Below are positions 9,102-17,469 of a DNA stretch of 64,000 bases, piece by piece. Location of the stretch: positions 1 through 64,000 of the forward strand of contig NZ_PNYB01000020.1 in assembly GCF_002879855.1 (NCBI RefSeq). The letters run 5' to 3'. The position numbers were made by a program, and so were the translations under genes. Numbering within the stretch: the first letter of the stretch is position 1; each line of letters starts with the position of its first letter. A model generated the notes under the pieces. It worked only from the letters and a program-made list of their open reading frames with translations, made no database searches and had not been told where the DNA came from. Origin of the DNA: Trinickia soli. Lineage in GTDB: Bacteria; Pseudomonadota; Gammaproteobacteria; Burkholderiales; Burkholderiaceae.

Positions 9102-9818
9102 ATGAGCGAATTTACAATGCCCGCTCGGCGACGCATTTTCCTCATGCGCCACGGCGACGTGACCTATTTCGACGATAGCGGCCGAGCGATCGATCCCGAG
9201 ACGGTGCCGCTCAATGAGCACGGCCTCGCGCAAGCAAGCGCCGCCGGTGCGGCCTTCGCAGCCGACGCCGTGCGGTTCGATCGCGTCATTGTCAGCGGTC
9301 TGCCGCGCACGATCGAAACCGCGCAGCGCGTGCTGGCCGCGACGGGACAGGACATCGAGCTCGAAGTGTGGCGGGAGTGGCAGGAAATCAGCGCCGGCCG
9401 GTTGGCCGATTTGCCGCCGTACCAGATCGAAGCGGCGTTTCTTGCCGCGTTCGACGGCGTCGTAGCGGAGACGACGCGCTTTCTCGGCGGCGAGACGATC
9501 GGCGAACTGCTCAATCGCGTGCTGCCGCCGCTTGCACGTTTGCGCGAAGATCCATCGTGGGACACGGTGCTGCTCGTCCTGCACGGCGGCGTCAATCGCG
9601 CGCTGCTCTCCCATGCGATCACGGCCGGCTCGCGCGCGTTCTTCGGCCATCTCGCGCAGTCGACGGGCTGCATCAATGCGCTCGACGTCGGCGCACGCCA
9701 CGGCGACTGGGTCGTGCGCGCACTGAACTACTCGCCGCCGACGCCGCTCTTTCGCGATGTCCGGCACACGACGATGGAAATGCTCTACTCGCAATATCTT
9801 CGCTATCGGCGCGAGTGA
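9102..9818 (+). CDS. Histidine phosphatase (phosphoglycerate mutase-like) family protein
   Basis: 238 residues. The N-terminal FLMRHGDV is the RHG motif with the phospho-acceptor His. Arg in SGLPRTIETA and His in VLLVLHGGVNRAL complete the active site of histidine phosphatase branch 1. The substrate is unknown. Its place next to an ACAD10/11-type kinase and an acyl-CoA dehydrogenase suggests it may act on a phosphorylated metabolite in the same pathway (inference). It begins 8 bases after the enoyl-CoA hydratase gene. Confidence 0.85.
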   Translation: MSEFTMPARRRIFLMRHGDVTYFDDSGRAIDPETVPLNEHGLAQASAAGAAFAADAVRFDRVIVSGLPRTIETAQRVLAATGQDIELEVWREWQEISAGRLADLPPYQIEAAFLAAFDGVVAETTRFLGGETIGELLNRVLPPLARLREDPSWDTVLLVLHGGVNRALLSHAITAGSRAFFGHLAQSTGCINALDVGARHGDWVVRALNYSPPTPLFRDVRHTTMEMLYSQYLRYRRE

Positions 9819-9904
9819 CGCGTCGCGCGGCTCGCGGCGTCGAGACTGCAGCCGCTGCATCTTCGCGATCAGTCATCGGGACAACCCCCAATGGGAGTCG
9901 TTAC

Positions 9905-11020
9905 ATGGCAACCAACGAATCGGCAGTTCCCCCGAACCGGCAGCAGGACTATTCGGCGTTCGTCGGCACGCGCGCCGTATCCGAGCAGCAACGATTCGAT
10001 GCCGGGGTATTGGCGGCGTGGCTGCGCGAACACGTCGACGGGTTCGCCGGGCCGTTGACGGTCGAACAGTTCGCTGGCGGGCAGTCGAATCCGACCTTCA
10101 GGCTCGTTACGCCATCGCGCAGTTACGTGATGCGTGCGAAGCCCGCCCCCGCCGCGAAGCTGTTGGCTTCGGCACATGCGATCGAGCGCGAATACCGCGT
10201 GATGGCGGCGCTCGCCGATACCGATGTGCCCGTCGCGACGATGCTCGCGCTCTGCGAAGACGAGGCGGTGATCGGCCGGGCATTTTATGTCATGGAGTAC
10301 GTCGAGGGACGGGTGCTGTGGGACCCGTCGCTGCCCGGCATGACGAGCGCGCAGCGCGCAGCGATCTATGACGAGACCAATCGCGTGATCGCCGCGCTGC
10401 ACTGCGTCGATCCGGCTTCGGTGGGCCTCGCCGACTACGGCAAGCCGGGCAACTACCTTGCGCGCCAAATCGCACGTTGGAGCAAGCAGTACGAGGCGTC
10501 GGAAACGGAGCCGATCGAGGCGATGCATCGCTTGATCGATTGGCTGCCGGCGCACATGCCACAGGAACAGTCCGGTGCAAATGCGCGCACGGCGATCGTC
10601 CATGGCGACTATCGGCTCGACAACCTCATCTTTCATCCGAGCGAGCCGCGCATTCTCGCCGTGCTCGATTGGGAACTCTCCACACTCGGCGATCCGATCG
10701 TCGATTTCGCGTATCACTGCATGGCGTGGCACGTCGATCCGGTGCAGTTCCGCGGTATCGCGGGGCTGAACTGGGCCACGCTGGGCATCCCCGACGAACG
10801 CAGCTACGTCGATCGTTATTGCGATCGCACAGGCTTCTCCATTCCGGGCGATTGGAACTTTTATCTGGCCTTCAACATGTTCCGCATCGCCGCGATCCTG
10901 CAAGGGATCATGAAACGCGTGGCGGTCGGTACTGCCGCGAGCGCACAGGCGCTCGATGCCGGTCGCCGCGCACGGCCGATGGCGGAGCTCGCCTGGTCGT
11001 ACGCGCAGAAAATGCGATAG
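9905..11020 (+). CDS. ACAD10/11-like phosphotransferase (APH fold kinase)
   Basis: 371 residues with an aminoglycoside-phosphotransferase-like kinase fold. Features are the N-lobe FAGGQSNPTFRL (glycine loop), a nucleotide-binding Lys in YVMRAKP, the catalytic loop IVHGDYRLDNLIFH, and the metal-binding Asp in VLDWELSTLGDP. These match the kinase half of ACAD10/ACAD11, which in mammals phosphorylates 4-hydroxyacyl-CoA. The adjacent acyl-CoA dehydrogenase gene fits a split bacterial version. It is not an antibiotic-resistance enzyme by sequence or context. The ATG at 9905 lies 86 bases after the phosphatase gene. Confidence 0.85.
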   Translation: MATNESAVPPNRQQDYSAFVGTRAVSEQQRFDAGVLAAWLREHVDGFAGPLTVEQFAGGQSNPTFRLVTPSRSYVMRAKPAPAAKLLASAHAIEREYRVMAALADTDVPVATMLALCEDEAVIGRAFYVMEYVEGRVLWDPSLPGMTSAQRAAIYDETNRVIAALHCVDPASVGLADYGKPGNYLARQIARWSKQYEASETEPIEAMHRLIDWLPAHMPQEQSGANARTAIVHGDYRLDNLIFHPSEPRILAVLDWELSTLGDPIVDFAYHCMAWHVDPVQFRGIAGLNWATLGIPDERSYVDRYCDRTGFSIPGDWNFYLAFNMFRIAAILQGIMKRVAVGTAASAQALDAGRRARPMAELAWSYAQKMR

Positions 11021-11125
11021 CGGCAGGGACGTTCCGTCCTCACGGGACAGCCGCACGCATAAGCCAGAACACACGTTAAGACCTGGGCGCATCGGCAACG
11101 ACACCGCCCTCACTGCGAGGCCGCC

Positions 11126-12352
11126 ATGTATTTCGATTACTCAGAAAAAGTGGAAACCCTGCGTTCGAAGCTGTTCGAATTTTTCGACACGCATATCTAT
11201 CCGAACGAGCGTGCATTCCTCGATGAAGTCGCGCGCAACCGGGCAGCCGGCAACGCCTGGCTTCCGACCGAACTCGTCGAAACGCTCAAGATTCGCGCAC
11301 GCGAAGCCGGACTCTGGAATCTGTTCCTGCCCGGCTCGTCGCACGGCGCGGGACTGACCAATCTCGAATATGCGCCGCTCGCCGAGATCATGGGCCGCGT
11401 GCCCTGGGCGCCCGAAGTCTTCAATTGCAACGCGCCCGATACGGGCAACATGGAGACGCTCGAACGCTATGGCAGCGAAGAACACAAACGCGCCTGGCTC
11501 GAGCCGCTGCTGGACGGCCGAATCCGTTCGGCATTCTTGATGACCGAGCCCGACGTCGCATCGTCGGATGCGACGAACATCGAGACGCGCATCGAGCGTG
11601 AGGGCGACACCTACGTCATCAATGGCCGCAAGTGGTGGTCGTCGGGCGCCGGCGACCCGCGCTGCCAGATCTATATCGTGATGGGCAAGACCGATCCCGA
11701 TGCGCCGAAACACGCGCAGCAGTCGATGATTCTGGTGCCGGCCGGCTCGCCCGGCATCACCGTCCATCGTCCACTCAGCGTGTTCGGCTACGATGATGCG
11801 CCGCACGGCCATATGGAAATCACGCTCGAAAACGTGCGCGTACCGGCCTCGAACATCCTGCTCGGCGAAGGGCGCGGCTTCGAGATTGCTCAAGGGCGGC
11901 TTGGACCCGGCCGCATTCATCACTGCATGCGACTCATCGGTCTCGCGGAGCGTGCGCTCGAACTCATGTGCAAACGCACCTCGACGCGGATTGCGTTCGG
12001 CAAGCCCATCGCCGCGCAATCGGTCACTCAGGAGCGAATCGCCGAAGCGCGTTGCATGATCGAACAGGCGCGGCTCTTGACGCTGAAGACGGCCTACATG
12101 ATGGATACGGTCGGCAATAAAGGCGCGCGCGGCGAGATAGCGATGATCAAGGTCGTCGCACCGAACATGGCGTGTCAGGTGATCGACTGGGCCATTCAGG
12201 CACACGGCGGCGGCGGCATGTGCGACGACTTCCCGCTTGCCTACGCGTATACATGTGCGCGTTGGCTGCGCTTTGCCGATGGTCCCGACGAAGTCCATCG
12301 CAATGCGATCGCGAAGCTCGAGTTGGCACGACATGCGGCAGCCCAGAGCTAG
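11126..12352 (+). CDS. Acyl-CoA dehydrogenase family protein (ACAD11-like)
   Basis: 408 residues. The order is the expected one: helical N-domain (1-125), beta domain with the FAD-binding [18 protein letters not shown] (about 137-154) and [11 protein letters not shown], then the C-terminal helical domain with [13 protein letters not shown] and [11 protein letters not shown]. The sequence is closest by eye to ACAD10/11 dehydrogenase domains rather than to straight-chain ACADs. With the kinase gene 105 bases upstream it probably forms a two-protein 4-hydroxyacyl-CoA route. The electron acceptor would be ETF, which is not encoded in this window. Confidence 0.88.
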   Translation: MYFDYSEKVETLRSKLFEFFDTHIYPNERAFLDEVARNRAAGNAWLPTELVETLKIRAREAGLWNLFLPGSSHGAGLTNLEYAPLAEIMGRVPWAPEVFNCNAPDTGNMETLERYGSEEHKRAWLEPLLDGRIRSAFLMTEPDVASSDATNIETRIEREGDTYVINGRKWWSSGAGDPRCQIYIVMGKTDPDAPKHAQQSMILVPAGSPGITVHRPLSVFGYDDAPHGHMEITLENVRVPASNILLGEGRGFEIAQGRLGPGRIHHCMRLIGLAERALELMCKRTSTRIAFGKPIAAQSVTQERIAEARCMIEQARLLTLKTAYMMDTVGNKGARGEIAMIKVVAPNMACQVIDWAIQAHGGGGMCDDFPLAYAYTCARWLRFADGPDEVHRNAIAKLELARHAAAQS

Positions 12353-12533
12353 GCAACGCCGCTCCGGCAGCAGCGCCTTATCGGCAAGCGGCGGCCGCGC
12401 ATGGGTCGCGTGGGATGCCCGCGCGCGCACAAGGGCCTTGCGCTGCCCGTCAGCGAGGCGAATCGATCTATGCTAATTTCCGCGTGGATCGGCGCTGCCT
12501 GTCGCGGCGCCGACCAGCCTACGAGGAGCAGCG

Positions 12534-13226
12534 ATGATCGACGTCTACAGCTGGGCCACGCCGAACGGCCACAAAGTTCACATCATGCTCGAGGAAACCG
12601 GACTCGAGTACCGCGTTCACCCAATCGATATCGGCGCGGGCGATCAGTTCGATCCAGCGTTCCTGGCGATCAGTCCGAACAACAAGATTCCGGCGATCGT
12701 CGATTCCGACGGGCCCGGCGGTAAGCCGCTGTCGTTGTTCGAATCCGGTGCGATTCTGATTTATCTGGCCGAGAAAACGGGCCGATTCTTGCCGACCGAT
12801 CCTGCGGCCCGCTATGCGACGCTGCAATGGCTGATGTTCCAAATGGGCGGTCTCGGACCGATGCTCGGCCAGACGCACCACTTCCGCATCTACGCGCCGC
12901 AGCAGATCGACTATGCGGTGAATCGCTACACGAACGAAGCGAAGCGTTTATACGGCGTCATGGATAAGCAACTCGGCAAGACCGCCTATCTGGCCGGCAA
13001 CGACTACACCATTGCCGACATTGCGGCCTTCCCCTGGACGCGTTCGTGGCAAAACCAAGGCGTCGAGTTGGCCGATTACCCGAACGTCAAGCGCTGGCAC
13101 GAGGCCATCGCGGCGCGTGCCGCGGTGCAGCGCGGTGTCGAAGTGCTTGCGTCGGCGCGCCGCGCACTCACCGACGACAAAGCCAGGGATATTCTGTTCG
13201 GTGCGACGCAGTACGCCAAACACTGA
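12534..13226 (+). CDS. Glutathione S-transferase family protein (YghU/YfcG-like)
   Basis: 230 residues. The N-terminal thioredoxin fold starts IDVYSWATPNGHKVHIMLEE, with cis-Pro in NNKIPAIVD and the glutathione-contacting ESGAILIYLA. The C-terminal domain has the N-capping NDYTIADIAAFPW. The WATPNG/N motif and QMGGLGPMLGQTHHF fit the YfcG/YghU (Nu-class) disulfide-bond oxidoreductases that act on glutathione disulfide. The ATG at 12534 follows AGGAG. It stands 181 bases after the ACAD gene and may have its own promoter. Confidence 0.87.
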   Translation: MIDVYSWATPNGHKVHIMLEETGLEYRVHPIDIGAGDQFDPAFLAISPNNKIPAIVDSDGPGGKPLSLFESGAILIYLAEKTGRFLPTDPAARYATLQWLMFQMGGLGPMLGQTHHFRIYAPQQIDYAVNRYTNEAKRLYGVMDKQLGKTAYLAGNDYTIADIAAFPWTRSWQNQGVELADYPNVKRWHEAIAARAAVQRGVEVLASARRALTDDKARDILFGATQYAKH

Positions 13227-13338
13227 TACGCGCTTGTCGCAAACGCGCGGATGCGGCGAGGCGTGAGGGTTGTCTGGCCATCGGCGTCGGCATCGAGATG
13301 CGCGGTTGGCGCAGCGGCATGATGGTAAGCACCGCGCG

Positions 13339-14595
13339 TTAGCGGCTCAGTTGGCGGCTCAGTTGGCGGTCATGCTCGATCCTGAAGGGCACATAGAATT
13401 CCCACATTTCGTCGAGCGTCGTGTCGATCTCGTCTAAAAGCGACGGGCCAGCGTTTAATGAGCCTTCTTCGCGCATCCTTCGCTCGGCCAACTGACGCAT
13501 TCGGCCGAAATATTGGTCCAGGAGTTCGCCTTGCCGTTCGAGGCGCACTGATCGCACGAAGCGCAGCTCATTGCGTCGCCACCGAGGGAGAAATGCGCGC
13601 GCCCTGAATCCACGCACCCGCGGAAGAGGCACCGAAAACTCGAGATTCAGTTCGGCTCGCATGCTGGCATAGAGATGGATCGCCTCCAGGAGGAGGGCTT
13701 CGCCCTGCGTCTTTCCCCATCGATGGAGGGGGATGTCTCCGTCCTGCAAGGAAGCCCTCTGCGCGCTGTCGTCGCTATGGCGTGCGAGACGTTGATGCTC
13801 GCTCTCGAAGAATCCATAGCTCTCCAGGGCGCTGGCGTACACACTGTCCAGCCGGTCCATGATTCGGGGATCGGCGTCCAGCTGTCTGAGCCGTTGCAGT
13901 CGTTGAGGCAGTCGAGCCAGTTCGCGCTGATGCATCTGTAAAAGCTCAGCCTGGCGCGCCAGCCTGGTGCTTCGCACGAGCGCCATCGCGCGCCCCCGGT
14001 CCGTACGAGATCCTCCGGCCACCGAGACATCCGCCTCGCTTGGAAAAGGAAGCAAACATTCTTTTGCCAGTCCGGTGCGCATGTTTCTGACATAGCGATC
14101 AACTTCTTGTTCAAGGGTGCTGGACATTGCGGCGATCGCTTGCGGGTAGGTCGGGAGGGGTTGCAGTTGCGGGTCTGCCTCTCTTTCTCTGTCCGCGTCG
14201 TGGGGATACTCAGGGGCAGGAGGGATCGGCGTTCCGTCGCGCTCTACTCTCTCGGGATAGCGATAGGGCCAATCGTTGACCACCGTTTGATAAGCGGGCG
14301 GCTCAGACGGCAATGGCGCAGCCGCCAACGCCTCTTCGTAACGGGTAGGGTACTTCGCGTAACTGATCGGGTACTCCGCAGGCAGGCGGCGCCATGCCGC
14401 CGCCATTGTCTCTTCGTAGCCGGCGTACCGCGGCCCGGCACCCGGCCCGCTCAACTGACCTGCGGGACCCGGCGAGCTCGCGGAAGGCGCTCGCCTGCCT
14501 CGCCTCGTCTGGCTCGCCGGGCTTGCCTGGCCCGACGCGCTCGTCTGCGGTCCGGCCGATCGGCGTCGGGACAACCAATTGAATAAGGCAGGCAT
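13339..14595 (-). CDS. Unrecognised protein, proline-rich N-terminus and arginine-rich helical C-terminus
   Basis: I do not recognise a family. From the ATG at 14595 it has 418 residues; a longer form from 14745 adds 50 residues that look non-coding. Residues 1-60 are Ser/Gly/Arg-rich and disordered. Residues 60-160 contain repeated Tyr-Pro segments with a loose YxxYEEAMAAA-type unit (AGYEETMAAA, TRYEEALAAAP, TYPQAIAAM) and one PPAY. Residues 160-418 look alpha-helical and rich in Arg, Leu, Gln and Glu, possibly coiled coil. No signal peptide or membrane segment is seen. It is the only gene here without a recognised family, flanked by core genes on both sides, and its G+C looks slightly lower by eye. 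Confidence 0.6.
   Translation of the reverse strand: MPALFNWLSRRRSAGPQTSASGQASPASQTRRGRRAPSASSPGPAGQLSGPGAGPRYAGYEETMAAAWRRLPAEYPISYAKYPTRYEEALAAAPLPSEPPAYQTVVNDWPYRYPERVERDGTPIPPAPEYPHDADREREADPQLQPLPTYPQAIAAMSSTLEQEVDRYVRNMRTGLAKECLLPFPSEADVSVAGGSRTDRGRAMALVRSTRLARQAELLQMHQRELARLPQRLQRLRQLDADPRIMDRLDSVYASALESYGFFESEHQRLARHSDDSAQRASLQDGDIPLHRWGKTQGEALLLEAIHLYASMRAELNLEFSVPLPRVRGFRARAFLPRWRRNELRFVRSVRLERQGELLDQYFGRMRQLAERRMREEGSLNAGPSLLDEIDTTLDEMWEFYVPFRIEHDRQLSRQLSR
13343..13366 (-). repeat. 12-base tandem duplication at the 3' end of the unrecognised gene
   Basis: The unit CGGCTCAGTTGG occurs twice head to tail at 13343-13354 and 13355-13366. It encodes the duplicated QLSR ending of the protein. 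It looks like a recent in-frame duplication. Confidence 0.75.
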
Positions 14596-14796
14596 GGTCT
14601 CGATAGCGGTCGTCGTGCGCTGATCAAGCAAAATCGCGGGGAGGCGGGGCGAATGCCCTGAGCTTAGAGGGAAACTTGACCGGCCGTCACGACGGCGCCC
14701 GCTGGTAGGGCCCAAAGCCTTACACGGTACTAGATGATGGGACATCGTCCGTCGATGGCCGCATAGCGTACGCGGCGGCTGAACGCCTCAGGCGGA

Positions 14797-15291
14797 TCAG
14801 AAATAATGCCGCGTGACGAATTGCGCGATGCAAGCGGGCTTGGCGCCGCCCTCGGCTTCGATCGTGACATCCCAGGTGACCTGCAGTGCGCCGTCAGATA
14901 CATCGGCCACGTCGGCCACGACAAACACGGCGCGCAAGCGCGCGCCCACTACCACCGGCGCCATGAACCGGACCCGGTTCAGCCCGTAATTCAGACCCAT
15001 GCGTTGTTCGATCCGCACGGTATCCATCAACAGCGATGGAATCAAAGACAACGTGAGAAACCCGTGCGCGATGGCGCTGCCGAACGGCGATTCGCGGCGT
15101 GCGCGTTCGGGATCGACGTGAATCCATTGATGATCGCCCGTCGCGTCGGCGAATCGATCGACGCGCGCCTGATCGATGTCGATCCAATCGCCGACCAGCG
15201 GCTCACCTTTGATCCGCGCACGCAGATCGGCCGCGTCGACGATTCTCGTGAGGGCATCGCCCCCGCGCGTGGACGCCGTGTCGAGCGTCAC
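14797..15291 (-). CDS. MaoC-like (R)-hydratase, hotdog fold, GTG start
   Basis: 164 residues. The MaoC/R-specific hydratase motif is visible as FADATGDHQWIHVDPERARRE (catalytic Asp and His) followed by PFGSAIAHGFLTLSL. Such enzymes hydrate trans-2-enoyl-CoA to (R)-3-hydroxyacyl-CoA. The start is the GTG at 15291: it overlaps the TGA of the upstream gene as GTGA, and translation before it is non-coding in character. This gives translational coupling with the other MaoC gene. The two probably form a heteromer or act on related substrates (inference). Confidence 0.82.
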   Translation of the reverse strand: MTLDTASTRGGDALTRIVDAADLRARIKGEPLVGDWIDIDQARVDRFADATGDHQWIHVDPERARRESPFGSAIAHGFLTLSLIPSLLMDTVRIEQRMGLNYGLNRVRFMAPVVVGARLRAVFVVADVADVSDGALQVTWDVTIEAEGGAKPACIAQFVTRHYF

Positions 15292-15761
15292 GCCGGCGCC
15301 CCGCCGCTGGCCGCTTGCGGATGCCGCATTCCGAACAGCACGTTCGAGCGCACCGTAACGACAGTCTCGTCCGCTTGATTGACGCCTTCCCAGAGGGTCG
15401 TGACGATCCCGCGATCGGGACGACTCGCAGAAACGCGCTTGGCCAGCACCGCGTTGAACATGCGCAACGTATCGCCTGCGCGCACGGGCTTCAGCCAGCG
15501 AATTTCCTCGATACCGGGCGAGCCCAGCGACGTCGAACCACCGAGCACGTTGCGAACAAGCATGCCCATCATGACCGAGCATGTGTGCCAGCCGCTCGCA
15601 ATCAAGCCGCCGAACGGGGACGCTTGGGCGGCTGCTTCGTCAATATGAAACGGCTGCGGATCGAATCGCTCGGCGAATTCGACGATCTCTTGCGCCGTGA
15701 ACGTATGCGTACCGACCTCGATACGGGAGCCAACCTCCCAATCTTCGTAGCTGAACCCCAT
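15288..15761 (-). CDS. MaoC family dehydratase, hotdog fold
   Basis: 157 residues from the ATG at 15761 (GAGGGA precedes it). The hydratase motif is FAERFDPQPFHIDEAAAQ (Asp and His) then PFGGLIASGWHTCSVMM. RWLKPVRAGDTL is also typical of the family. Single hotdog domain, cytosolic. It is the first of a coupled MaoC pair, its TGA overlapping the GTG of the second. It starts 123 bases downstream of the DUF1178 gene on the same strand. Confidence 0.85.
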   Translation of the reverse strand: MGFSYEDWEVGSRIEVGTHTFTAQEIVEFAERFDPQPFHIDEAAAQASPFGGLIASGWHTCSVMMGMLVRNVLGGSTSLGSPGIEEIRWLKPVRAGDTLRMFNAVLAKRVSASRPDRGIVTTLWEGVNQADETVVTVRSNVLFGMRHPQAASGGAPA

Positions 15762-15884
15762 CCCTGCACTTCCCTCGGTATGCCGGCTCGCGCGAAACGC
15801 GCCCGGCGTTTTTCTCACGTGGCGCGCGGCGGGTACGGCCTGCGGTCGCCCCCGCTCGCGTGCGGTGATCCACCGCACAGCGAC

Positions 15885-16385
15885 CTATTGCAGCGATTCT
15901 TTCGGCACGCAGACGCCGGGCAGCGCCATGACTTCGATCCCTTCTTCAACCAGGGCGCGAGCGTCTTCGGGTGTCGTTACGCCGCGAATGCTGCGTGCCG
16001 GCGCTTCGTTGTAGTGCATGCGGCGCGCTTCTTCGGCGAAACGGTCACCGACGTTTTCAGCCTTGCCGACGACTTCCCGCAACATCCGAAGCGCCGTCGC
16101 TTCGAATTCTTTCGCCCGCTCCGTCGCGCTGGCCTGAGCGGGGGCAGGCTGCGCGTTGCCCTCGCCCGTGCGTTGCGATTCGCGCGGCTGCTCGCTGTCC
16201 TGCCCTGCCCTGGTCGCCCCCGATAAATTCAGGCGCGGCGCGGACGGCATACGGCTGACCTCGGTCTGCGCGCAAATCGGGCATGCGATCAATTTGCGCG
16301 ATAACTGAGAGTCGAAATCATCGGCCGAGGCGAACCAGCCTTCGAACCGGTGACCGTGCGGACATTGCAGATCGAGAACCTTCAT
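15885..16385 (-). CDS. DUF1178 family protein
   Basis: 166 residues from the ATG at 16385. The N-terminus has the DUF1178 signature MKVLDLQCPHGHRFEGWF, and with CPIC near residue 36 it makes a probable CxxH/CxxC zinc ribbon. The middle is Gln/Ala/Pro-rich and disordered, and the C-terminus (ARSIRGVTTPEDARALVEEGIEVMALP) is conserved in the family. Function is unknown. It sits between the NUDIX gene (90 bases upstream) and the MaoC pair, all on the same strand. Confidence 0.88.
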   Translation of the reverse strand: MKVLDLQCPHGHRFEGWFASADDFDSQLSRKLIACPICAQTEVSRMPSAPRLNLSGATRAGQDSEQPRESQRTGEGNAQPAPAQASATERAKEFEATALRMLREVVGKAENVGDRFAEEARRMHYNEAPARSIRGVTTPEDARALVEEGIEVMALPGVCVPKESLQ

Positions 16386-16474
16386 GATGAAACGCAGCGG
16401 ATGTGCGCGTAAGTGTAGCGCAAATGGATAGAACGATCGTTCGCCGAAAAATCCGATTCTACGCCTCTCGGCGC

Positions 16475-17107
16475 TCAGGCTGTCGAGCCGGGAGTCGGTG
16501 GCAACGGCGGCTCCTTGCGATCGGGCTGCCAAGCGCCCGACAGCACCTTTTCAAGCCAGAAGTGGCCGATGATCGTCTTGACGTCGGTGATTTCGCCGGC
16601 GCGGATCCACTCGCCCACCTGCGCGACGTCGGCCGTAAAGACTTCCAGGAATTCGCCATCGTCGAGCTTGCGCTCGCCCGCGGTCAGGCCCCGCGCGAGG
16701 AAGATGTCGATGAATTCGGTCGAATAGGAAATGATCGGGTGAATGCGCGTCAGGAACGTGTATTCGCGTGCTGAATATCCCGTTTCCTCCCGCAACTCGC
16801 GTTCGGCGCAAGCGAGCGCGCCTTCGTTCGGATCGAGCTTGCCCGCCGGAAACTCGGTCATCACCCGGCAAATCGGATAGCGGTATTGCCGCTCGAGCAG
16901 CACGCGACCGTCGTCGAACAATGGAATGACCATGACGGCGCCCGAATGGAGGACGTATTCGCGCGTCGTGTGCTTGCCGTCTGGCAAACGCACCGTATCG
17001 CGTTTGACCTTGAGGAAATTGCCTTCGTAGGCGGATTCGCCGTCGATGCGCGTCTCGGTCAACGACGCATGGTGATGCGGATGATTGGGATCGGACGGTT
17101 GGGTCAT
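16475..17107 (-). CDS. NUDIX hydrolase, ADP-ribose pyrophosphatase type
   Basis: 210 residues from the ATG at 17107. The NUDIX box is clear: G(x5)E(x7)REUxEExG in GKLDPNEGALACAERELREETGY. A proline/aromatic segment downstream (IHPIISYSTEFIDIFLA) and AVMVIPLFDDGRVLLERQYRYP fit the NudF/ADP-ribose diphosphatase group, which cleaves ADP-ribose to AMP and ribose 5-phosphate. The N-terminus carries a short His/Pro-rich stretch (HPHHH). It lies 58 bases downstream of the DUF2818 gene at the tail of the complex I operon and may be read with it. Confidence 0.87.
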   Translation of the reverse strand: MTQPSDPNHPHHHASLTETRIDGESAYEGNFLKVKRDTVRLPDGKHTTREYVLHSGAVMVIPLFDDGRVLLERQYRYPICRVMTEFPAGKLDPNEGALACAERELREETGYSAREYTFLTRIHPIISYSTEFIDIFLARGLTAGERKLDDGEFLEVFTADVAQVGEWIRAGEITDVKTIIGHFWLEKVLSGAWQPDRKEPPLPPTPGSTA

Positions 17108-17165
17108 CTGCACTCTCCTGCAGTCTTCCGGTAACGGACGGGGACCCTGGCAGCCGACAGGGCCG

Positions 17166-17462
17166 TCAGCGACGTTTGACGAGATATTGGAACGTAAAGC
17201 CGGGAAACGCGCACACGACGAACAAACTGAACGTGATCGCGTAAAACTGCCAGCCCTGCTCGAAGCGATTCCCGGCGCGCGCTTCGAGGTAAAAGCCGAT
17301 GAGGCCGACCGCAAAGTACAGCACGATCAGTTCGGCGATACGAATCCACGCGCTCTTTTTCGCCGCGGGCAACGGCGCCACGGCGAACAACCGCTGATTG
17401 AAAAACGGCAGGTTGGCGCCGACCAGCGCCAACAACACGATGAACCAGCCGGCGGCGGACAT
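17166..17462 (-). CDS. DUF2818 family membrane protein
   Basis: 98 residues with three hydrophobic segments (about 5-22, 40-62 and 72-90), ending in a positive tail (KRR). It is recognised as DUF2818, a small inner-membrane family regularly found right after nuoN in Betaproteobacteria. The start codon lies 7 bases after the nuoN stop codon. The constant position suggests a link to complex I assembly or stability, but no function has been shown as far as I know. Confidence 0.88.
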   Translation of the reverse strand: MSAAGWFIVLLALVGANLPFFNQRLFAVAPLPAAKKSAWIRIAELIVLYFAVGLIGFYLEARAGNRFEQGWQFYAITFSLFVVCAFPGFTFQYLVKRR

Positions 17463-17469
17463 GGTGCGC

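Noticed and set aside
9905-11020. Aminoglycoside phosphotransferase resistance gene
   Set aside because: The fold is shared, but the sequence and the adjacent acyl-CoA dehydrogenase point to the ACAD10/11 kinase family.
14650-14673. TTCC-16-TTCG close to the hrpII/PIP box (TTCG-16-TTCG) upstream of the unrecognised gene
   Set aside because: One base off the consensus and no matching -10 (YANNNT) at the required 30-32 bases downstream; such a match is likely by chance.
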